Shown in pieces: positions 55,724-64,000 of a DNA stretch of 64,000 nt. The translations under genes and the position numbers were made by a program. Each line of letters starts with the position of its first letter. Within the stretch, counting starts at the first letter, position 1. The notes beneath the pieces were generated by a model. It was given only the letters and a program-made list of their open reading frames with translations, was not told the origin of the DNA and ran no database searches. This stretch comes from Heracleum sosnowskyi (lineage: Eukaryota; Streptophyta; Magnoliopsida; Apiales; Apiaceae). The stretch spans positions 135,167,228-135,231,227 of the forward strand of contig CM061235.1 in NCBI GenBank assembly GCA_030848705.1, in the 5' to 3' direction.

Positions 55724-56177
55724 AGATAACCTATGAATCACTAAAGAATCTATGAACTCTCACGTACAATCACACTTCCTAAAATAAATGATAAAAACCT
55801 TTCACACAGGCAAACAATATTATAGCAAATCAAAAGGACACAAGTCGGCATCAACTTGCACTATTATCTGGTTAATCTATACTGGCTTAAAACCCGTGCT
55901 ATGCACGGATTGTTATTAATAATTATTATTTTTATTATTTTTATTTTAATATTCTATTAATTTGCATTTTTTAAAAACAAATACGTAGGTGTGTTAAACT
56001 TTTTAAATAATTAAAAATATTAAAATAGATTTTAAAATAAATTAATAACTGTTTGCTCGTGATATTTTTGGAAAAAGATGGTCTTAGTAAGGAAAAATAG
56101 AAAAAGTAACATGTTTTAGCTGAAAATGTAAGTGCCCGTAATTAAAAGTATTTAAATAGGTTACAAAATAAATAAAT
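55724..56177. repeat. Segment B continued, with Helitron 3' end fragment
   Basis: Parallels 5787-6225 of segment A, including the Helitron hairpin end CTTAAAACCCGTGCTATGCACGG at about 55887. It stops abruptly at an A-rich junction near 56178, where the sequence jumps back to the middle of the Stowaway element. Confidence 0.8.
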
Positions 56178-57535
56178 AATTTTAAAAAAAATTATGAAAG
56201 TATACTTTATAGGAGCCTTAAAATGCGTGCCGAGCCCCCATCCCTCAATGTATGGGACCGAGGGAGTACATAATTTTATTAATACCAGATGGTAGAGGTT
56301 GCAGGTAGCTAACTGGAAATTGCAATAGGGTGGACAGGGACGGAGGTACTGTGGGGTCCAATGGGTGCCTGTGCCCCACCACAACTTTGTAACCTATTTA
56401 AAAAAAAATATTTTTTTGTAAATTTTATGTTTGTGTCCCCACTGAATATAACCCACAATGCTATAATATAGGACATGTTACCTCCTTTTACTCCTTTATT
56501 CTATCACGTTTCTTTTTCTTTTCATTCTTGGGTATCAAAAGACCACAGGTAATTGCTATTTGTTTAATATTGTGCCCCCAGTTTAAAAAATTTCTGACTT
56601 CGTCACTGGGTGGATCAGAACACGTATATATTACAGTATTGTGCCTAGATCAAGATGTCTTATCACTATTTTGGTCACCCGAATGACTAATATTTGCAGT
56701 GGCAGCAAAACATGCGTGGCAGAGATCAGAACTTGGATTCATACCTCTAAACTATATTTGCTCAAGTAACCCAAGTAATACTATCTTAGATAACCTATGA
56801 ATCACTAAAGAATCTTATGTCCTAATCTTCAATAATTGTCACCTAAATTTTTAAATGCATGTACTTTTCTTATTAACTAAAGTTTTCAAATTTGAAATTC
56901 AGAGCATCTTATTGCGCTTTTCTTTTAATATTACTACTAGAAAGAAAACTTTTTCGAGAAATTTAAGATTACATTAGAAATTCAATTGTTTTTCCTGACA
57001 AAAGATACAGAGTATTTCTAGTAGTAGACTAGTAGCAGGAAACTAACTCAAGTCATTACATAATTTTATTAATACCAGATGGTAGAGGTTGCAGGTAGCT
57101 AACTGGAAATTGCAGTAGGGTGGATCAGAACACGTATATATTACAGTATTGTGCCTAGATCAAGATGTCTTATCACTATTTTGGTCACCCGAATGACTAA
57201 TATTTGCAGTGGCAGCAAAACATGCGTGGCAGAGATCAGAACTTGGATTCATACCTCTAAACTATACTCCTATTTGCTTAAGTAACCCAAGTAACTACTA
57301 TCTTAGATAACCTATGAATCACTAAAGAACCTATGAACTCTCATGTACAATCACACTTCCTAATTAAATAAATGATAAAAACATTTAAAAAAAAATAAAA
57401 ATATTATAGCAAATCTAAAGGACACAGAGGATGGCTTATTTTTAAGTACAAACTGTAACATGTATGATCCGGCATTCCGGCTAATCCATGTTTACAATTC
57501 GGCATCAACTTGCACTATTTTCTGGTTAATCTATA
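56178..57535. repeat. Segment B re-duplicated blocks
   Basis: Block one (56178-56812) begins in the middle of the Stowaway MITE (truncated copy 56178-56266) and follows the sequence of segment A, including the hAT-like MITE. At GAATCT (about 56812) it jumps back to the TATGTCCTAATCTTC region. Block two (56812-57535) then follows the MITE-free version. Non-coding throughout. Confidence 0.8.
56335..56608. mobile_element. Small hAT-like MITE, second copy
   Basis: A 274-bp copy of 5332-5605 at the same position in the duplicated sequence, with the same CAGGGACGGA and CGTCACTG ends and flanking GGTGGA. It was copied by the segmental duplication and is not an independent insertion. Confidence 0.8.
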
Positions 57536-59384
57536 CTAGTCTATAACCCGTGCAAGGCATGAGCCTTAAAAATAATAAAATAAAAAATTTAATGTGAACG
57601 GAAAATATTAAAATAAAAGTAAAAATTAATATGATAAATTGTAAAATGAGAAACTGAAATATTCATTGGAACATAAAAAAATATATAAAAAATACAAATG
57701 TGGTATTATTAATATTATTTTATAATAAAATAATTTTAATAATAATGACAGATAAAAAATCTAACATGTTTTAAATAAAAAAAAGTAATTGACCATGATA
57801 TTTTTAGAAGTATTTTAATTATATTAATTGTATTTATTAAAAAAATATGTTGACATATTAAAATAAGTAAGTTTTTTTAATAAGGACAAATAGAAAACTT
57901 AAAATGTTTTAATTAAAAAAAAGTAACTGCACGTAATATTTTTAGATGTGTTTTAAATATATTAATTTTATTTGTTAAAAAAATACGTTTACTTGTTAAA
58001 ATAGGTAAGTTTTTTTAAATAATTAAAAGTAATAAAATATGTTTTAAAATATATAAGTTGCACTTGATATTTTTGGAAAAGAGAGATTTTAATGATAACA
58101 AATATAAAAGGTAATATATTTTAATTTAAAGGTAATTGCCCGTGATATTTTTGGAAAAAAGTAGATTTTGTTAGAAACAAATGTTTTAACTATAAAAGGC
58201 AATCAGCTAGTTACTATTTTTATATTATTTTATTATTTATTAAATAGAGTATTAAAATAGGTTTTAAAATAAATTAGTAAAGATTGCACCTCATATTTTT
58301 GGAAAATAGGGATTTTAGTGATGATGTGTTTTAATTATATTAATTGTATTTGTTAAAAAAAATACGTTCACTTGTTAAAATAGGTAAGTTTTTTTTAAAT
58401 AATTAAAAGTATTAAAATAAGTTTTAAAATATATAAGTAAGAGTTGCACTTGATATTTTTGAAAAATAAAGATTTTAGTGACAACAAATATAAAAGGTAA
58501 TATATTTTAATTTAAAGGTAATTGCCCGTGATATTTTTGGAAAAGAAGTAGATTTTGTTAGAAAAAAAATGTTTTAATTATAAAAGGCAATCAGCTAGTT
58601 AATATTTTTATATTATTTTACTATTTATTAAATAGAGTATTAAAATAGATTTTAAAATAAATAAGTAAGGATTGCACCTCATATTTTTGGAAAATAGATA
58701 TTTTAGTGATAACAAATATAAAAGATATTATGTTTTAATTTAAAGGTAATTGTCGTGATATTTTTGGAAAAGGAGTAGATTTTGTTAGATTTTTTTTTAA
58801 ATTTATAAAAGGCAATCAGTTATTTACTATTTTTATATTATTTTATTATATATTAAACAGAGTATTAAAATATATTTTAAAATAAATAAGTAAGGATTGC
58901 AACTCATATTTTTGGAAAACATAGATTTTAGTAATAACAAATATAAAAGGTAAAATGTTTTAATTTAAAGATAATTGTAATGATATTTTTGGAAAAAGAG
59001 TAGATTTTGTTAGAAAAAAAATATTTTAATTATAAAAGCCAATCATCTAGTTAATATTTTGGTAACTTGACAATAGTACAATTGCATTAAAGATTTGATT
59101 TGTAGTAGATTTCGTTATCCTAAAAATAAAGAAGTATATTTGTAGTAGTGTATCCTAAATTTAAACAAATTAGATCACACATTTCCATTTTTTTTTGATT
59201 AAATTTCAATATTATTTGATTTTTATGTAGTAAAATATAGTGATATATTAATGTAGAATAAAACTTTCCCGAATTTTGATTATATTATTAATTTATTAAT
59301 TAGAAAAAGTACCGAAAACCAAAAACCGGCCGTTAACCGAAAACCAAAACTTTTAATGTTTCGGCTTTAATAATATAGTATAGA
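57536..59384 (-). mobile_element. Helitron-like element (1.85 kb) with internal repeats
   Basis: The left edge (plus) CTAGTCTATAACCCGTGCAAGGCATG is the reverse of a hairpin plus CTAG Helitron 3' end. The right edge is a TCTATACTATATTATTAAAG 5' end on minus, next to TAACAAGTCAG. Inside, a unit of roughly 230 bp with AAAGGCAATCAGCTAGTTA and AAAATAAATAAGTAAGGATTG is repeated about four times. No Rep/helicase. Confidence 0.65.
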
Positions 59385-60300
59385 TAACAAGTCAGTATCA
59401 ACTTACACTATTATCTCCTGTAAAATGTACATACAAATTACAGTGTGTTACTCATTCTTGCAATATATCAATATATTTATTAATTAAAAAATTATATAGA
59501 TTATATTATATGATACAGATTATATATATCATATTTTTTATTTATATTCATAACGGAATGGTTCGGTTCAGTTTTTATCGGTTAGGTTGGAACGTATAAC
59601 CAGAACCGAATCATTTAAACCGGTTCGGTTTTTAATTTTTCAGTTTCAAATTAATTTTATTCGATTCAATTTATGTCAGCGTTTCCAGTTTCATTCCAAT
59701 TCCAATTTTGATTTGATTTTTTGCTCAGCCCTAATCAACATCACTGGAATCTCAAAATAATTATCTACTCTCTCTCAGTATACATACAAACTTTCTTATT
59801 TAGACTATATTGTTGTTTCATCGGTAGTGTTTGCGTGTGGTTACTGGACCTGTTCAAGGCAGCCTTGTCTTTTCGTTCTCGCGTTCCGTGCCACTACTGT
59901 TCTTTTTGTTTTTTCAGACTAAATTCATCCCGGCTGTTTGGAAGTTGAAACTATGGGCTTGTTTGGCTACCCATTTATAAGCAAGTTTATGTCTTATAAA
60001 CCCGTATGAACTCGTATGAATTTTTGTGTACTCAACTTATTCAATTATAAGTTGATTGTTATTATTGACGTACATTCCCCTTAAATTATTGATTTATTGT
60101 TTAATTTTTTTGTTTTATAATACTTTACATTTCAAATTAATTTTTTTAAATGTTTTTTTAATTTAAAATGCATGTATTGATATCATTGTATTAAATTATT
60201 ATTTTTTTAAAATTAATTTAGCAAACACCTCACTAATTTATAAGTAAATTTAACCAAACACTTTGATAACTTATAAAAATTCATTTACTTATCACTTATA
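59385..60300. repeat. Segment B, right portion; no gene
   Basis: Parallels 8180-8205 plus 9393-10160 and supplies the empty site for the hAT-like element of segment A. AT-rich to the right of about 60060, where similarity to A fades. No coding sequence. Confidence 0.75.
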
Positions 60301-60890
60301 CTAGCTTAAAACCCATGTCATGCACATCTTGTTATTATTAATTGTTATTTTTATTATTTATGTTTTAATATTTTATTTATTGCATTTGCTTAAAAAATAA
60401 GTCGACGTGTTAAACTTCTTTAAATAATTAAAATTGTTAAAATATGTTTTAAAATAAATAAGTAACTGTTTGCTCGTGATATTTTTGGAAAAAAGGGATT
60501 TTAGTAAGAAAAAGTAGAAAAATTAACATATTTTAACTTAAAAGGTAATTGCCCGTAATTAAAAATATTAAAATAGATTTTAAAATAAATAAGAAGGATT
60601 TTCCCGTGTTATTTTTGAAAAAGAAGAGGTTTTAATAAGAAAAAAACAGAAAGAGTAACATATTTTAGTTGAAAAAGTTAATTGTCCGTGATTTTTTTAG
60701 AAAAAGAGAGGAGGTTGTTAGAAAAATTGAAAAGGTAATGTATTTAGGTTGAAAAGTTAATTAGTTATAAATAATGTTATTATTTAATAATAATTTTGCT
60801 AAAAAATAAGTAAGGGTAATTAAGTAAAATCACAAAATACCGATCGACCGACTGACCAAAATTTTTAATATTTCGTCTTTAATAATATAG
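60301..60890 (-). mobile_element. Helitron-like copy
   Basis: It starts (plus) CTAGCTTAAAACCCATGTCATGCAC and ends CGTCTTTAATAATATAG. Same layout as 5942-6840, with a mutated hairpin. Confidence 0.6.
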
Positions 60891-61284
60891 CCTATAACTC
60901 GTGCGATGCACAGATGAATTTTAGAATTTTTTTTATCTTTATTATCGGTATTTTGATTATATGATTTTATCAGAAGAAAATAAAATTTTAAAAATTAATA
61001 ATGTATGTATGATGTTATTGTAAGCATTTGTTTGTATCTAAATTAATAATGTATGTATGTATAAATTTTTAAAAATTAATAATATATTTTTAATATAATG
61101 TATGGACGTTGTGACAAAGGTGGGAGTAATAAATGTGTTTGATAAATAAGTCAAGTAAGATGTTATATAATTGACTTCTATTTCAAATTCAAACAAAGGA
61201 ATATATTATATTGGATATTTGGAGTTACAAAATATATGTATTAAATATGTATCAAATATTAATTATATAAATTATTTGGGCAGT
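60891..61284. other. Decayed Helitron end and AT-rich sequence
   Basis: It begins CCTATAACTCGTGCGATGCACAG, another degenerate Helitron 3' hairpin on minus, then AT-rich sequence up to the third gypsy LTR. No gene. Confidence 0.5.
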
Positions 61285-61778
61285 TGATATGGACAGAAAA
61301 GTAATTATAGAAATATAATTGACAAATCAATGGAAATGCCGATATTTAAGGCCCAACACCCTAATTATTCATTAATTTCGTAAATAATGAATAGGGAAAA
61401 TATACAGCTCATGAAAAGAGTCCAAAATATGGTAAATTAGCCAAAGAAGGATCCAAAATCCCAATTAATGAGTCATAGCCTTTATCAACAAGGAAAAGAC
61501 TTATTCAGCAAGAAATACAACGTTTATCCAATATCAAAAAGGAGACTTATTCGCTAAGACTCCCAAACATACCATAAATACTAGGCTCCAGACGCCTATA
61601 TAAGGTCCCTGATCCTACAATCAGAACTACGTCTTTGGCTTGATTCTCAACATTAATTGAGATACGTAGGCATCTTGTGAGGACCGATTTAGTCTCGAAA
61701 CACAAGTGCAGCCATTAAAGCTCGAAGCTCATTAAACCTTAGCATTAAATTCACAAGTACGTCTTTTAATCCACAACA
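61285..61778 (+). repeat. 5' LTR of gypsy element 3
   Basis: 494 bp, homologous to the 504-bp and 517-bp LTRs of the other two members. It contains the CCTATATAAGGTCCCTGATCC promoter-like stretch they share (TATATAA at about 61598). Confidence 0.9.
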
Positions 61779-61780
61779 TT

Positions 61781-61795
61781 TGGCGCCGTCTGTGG
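61781..61795 (+). other. Primer binding site of gypsy element 3
   Basis: TGGCGCCGTCTGTGG, two bases after the LTR, identical to the other members. Confidence 0.8.
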
Positions 61796-61811
61796 GAAGA
61801 CAACATCAACC

Positions 61812-64000
61812 ATGGTAAACACACGAAGAATAGCTCGAGATACTCAAACTCCTGAGGATCGCCCTGTCACCTCTGAGGCTGATACTCATGGAAATCAACC
61901 ACCGCCAACTACTGGCGTTGAAGGGGCGAAATCCCCACCAATACTCAAGGACCAGAGGTCCCAATATCGGATGATGGGACGAATCCCCTGCAGATGTTCA
62001 TTCATGGATCTAATCCACAAGAGGCCGTTCATCAACAACCAATTACGACCTCCCCGTTGCTCATGAACACACCACGTAGTCTTCAACTTCACACCACGGA
62101 TCTCCCTCAATATACTACTCAAACTCTCGGCATGCCAACATATGGTATGCCACCTCGACCCCCGGCGGGCAGCAGTGGGACTAATCCAATCTACCATGAG
62201 GCATATGTGCCCCCTTACATCTAAGGTCTGGGACCCCTAACTAGGCGAGCCCCTTTTCCAGATTACTCAGGTCCTTATACTGAGGATGAGAATTACTCAA
62301 CAGGATATGAGAGGGACATTGCCCCAAGAAGGAGACGTTCTTCCCAAACTAATCGGGACAACCCCAAACCACTAAGGAAAAACTTGCGTCCATCGAAGCC
62401 GAGGCTGCAAGACTCAAGAAACTACTGTCCGAAGAGGAAGCAAGAACTCAGCGAGTCCCTGTGATTAACTTGGACCCAACACCAAGAAGAACCAAGAGGG
62501 TTGAGGCCCCAAGGGGAGATCCTGATGATCATGACATCATGAAAGCCACCATATCTAGAAAATTCAAGATGCCAACAATCAAGGCTTATGATGGAACGGG
62601 AGATCCCGCGAATCATGTAAGGACCTTCTCCAATGCACTGCTGTTGCAACCAACCAACGATGCGGTCAAGTGTAGAGCGTTTCCACAAACCTTGGCAGGC
62701 ATAGCCCAACGCTGGTATAGCCGTCTTCCTCCCAACTCTATTGGGTCTTTCAAGGAACTAAGCAAAGCTTTTATCAATTAGTTCATTAGTGGAAGGGTGC
62801 ATGAGAAAAGCTCTGCATCACTCATGGCAATACAACAAGGAAAAAATGAAGCCCTAAGGGACTACATCAATCGATTCACTCGGGAGGCTTTGAAGGTCCC
62901 GGACTTAGAGGACAGAGTGGCTATGATAGCCCTGCAACAAGGAACTACTGATGACCACTTTAAAAGGTCGTTAGCTAAACATCCACCCAAGAGCATGCTG
63001 AAGCTCCAAGATAGGGCTGGAAAGTACATCAAGGCTGAAGAGAGCATGAGAAAGCATGAACCCACTACTGGTGGTAATGGAAACTAAAAGAAAAGGAAGG
63101 AAACACAAGAATATGATGTCAAAGAAAAGTTTCCTAGAACGTCAAAGGACTCTGATTCTCCACCAAAGAGAAGCAATTTTGGGCCAAAGTTTACAGAATA
63201 TGCGAGATTGAATACTCCCAGGAGCCAAATTCTGATGGAGATAGCCAAGGAAGAAGATCTCAAACGGCCAAAGCCAATGAGGGCTGACTTGTCCAAACGG
63301 AACCAAAATCAATTTTGTCGGTTCCACAAAGAAGTTGGTCATGACATCGACGATTGTAGGCAACTGAAAAATGAGATTGAGTTTCTTATACGAAGAGGAA
63401 AACTCAGCAAATTTACCAAGGATGGTAATCAAGGAAGTCATAGGGGGAATTATGAAAGGAAGGATTATGACAGAAGGGACAACGACCAAGATCGCAACCC
63501 TAAGCCCCGAGGGCCAGTCATCAATATGATATTTGGAGGACCAACTGCTGCTGGGTCCTCCGGAAACTCAAGAAAGGCTTATGCTCGAGAAGTACTGACT
63601 GTGGTCGGGGAAGCACCAAAGCGTTCCAAAACAGAGAAGTCAATAGGTTTTGACGATTCTGACTTGGAAGGGGTGAAGTTCCCCCACGATGATCCTCTTG
63701 TCATAGTACCTGTGATAGGCAACTCCGAAACAAAGAGAATCCTGATCGACATTGGAGCTTCAGTGGATATCTTGTTCCACGACGCTTTTATCAAAATGGG
63801 TTACACTGATTCTCAGTTGACGCCCTCGAATATGCCCATATATGGGTTCAATGGAGTGGAGTCAAAGGTGGAAGACACTATCCAACTCCCAATGACCATG
63901 GGGCAAGGGTCGAATACGTCTACCCAGATGTTGAACTTCATAGTTATAAAGGCAAATTCGACCTACAATGCAATCCTAGGAAGGACTGGTCTTCATGCGT
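61812..64000 (+). pseudogene. Gag-protease remnant of gypsy element 3
   Basis: It starts ATG at 61812 (MVNTRRIARDTQ). A frame shift occurs near 61925-61990, and stops are TAA at 62222, TAG at 62779 and TAA at 63085. A short segment before DIMKATISRKFKM is missing compared with the intact copy. Capsid core, CRFHKEVGHDIDDC and protease are recognisable; the protease active site reads DIGAS where the others have DNGAS. It stays similar to the intact protein to the window edge. The product is not functional as it stands. Confidence 0.9.

Larger units (their letters stand above)
61285..64000 (+). mobile_element. Tat-lineage Ty3/gypsy, third copy, decayed and truncated by window
   Basis: A plus-strand relative of the elements at 11672 and 42638. 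The 5' LTR is 61285-61778 (TGATATGG...CAACA), followed by the same primer site (61781-61795) and a gag-protease region with several stops. The right part is beyond the window, so the TSD cannot be checked; the left flank is GCAGT. Confidence 0.92.

Overview
This window is a repeat-rich stretch of a flowering-plant nuclear genome, almost certainly a eudicot. The evidence is Ty1/copia and Tat-lineage Ty3/gypsy retrotransposons, CACTA, hAT, MULE and Stowaway DNA transposons, Helitrons, and one seven-exon TPS-a-type terpene synthase gene with the plant exon layout. The species cannot be fixed from the sequence. The terpene synthase is the only host gene I can support. Nearly everything else is mobile DNA, much of it nested, with boundaries and target-site duplications that can be read directly.

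Left part (1-20965): a decayed copia element on the minus strand ends in its LTR at 3964. It is followed by a duplicated segment (segment A, about 4000-10200) carrying a Stowaway MITE, a small hAT-like MITE, head-to-tail Helitrons and a 1171-bp hAT-like element built around 147-bp tandem repeats with telomere-like palindromes. At 11672-18339 sits a young Tat/gypsy element (TSD GTAAC) that encodes only Gag and protease.

Centre (20966-42400): an 11.9-kb CACTA transposon (TSD TAA) has two divergent genes, an eleven-exon TnpA-like gene on minus and a TNP2 transposase on plus, plus a small GRF zinc-finger gene. A 12-copy array of a 174-bp repeat separates the divergent pair. Next to it lies the terpene synthase (33382-41376, minus). 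Its first exon is split inside the RRx8W motif by a second, non-autonomous 5.4-kb CACTA (35879-41296, TSD CGA) that carries an HSP90 exon fragment, tRNA-like repeats and many short palindromes. Exon 5 has a further one-base frameshift, so the gene is broken twice.

Right part (42400-64000): a full-length 10.1-kb Tat/gypsy element (42638-52781, TSD ATGTT) has one intact 1894-aa Gag-Pol frame on minus and a spliced gene on the opposite strand with its own TATA box. It sits inside a Helitron. Then comes segment B, a second copy of segment A (53518-60060) that has itself been partly re-duplicated. It shows clean empty sites for A's insertions and carries a MULE with a 9-bp TSD and a captured-looking GC-rich core. 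A third, decayed Tat/gypsy element runs off the right edge.

The gypsy copies appear to form an autonomous/non-autonomous system: the intact 10.1-kb copy supplies RT, RNase H and integrase that the 6.7-kb Gag-only copy lacks. The large CACTA looks close to autonomous, blocked by one base in a T-run of the transposase. It has different terminal repeats from the CACTA that disrupted the terpene synthase, yet both carry the same roughly 26-bp motif in internal tandem repeats.
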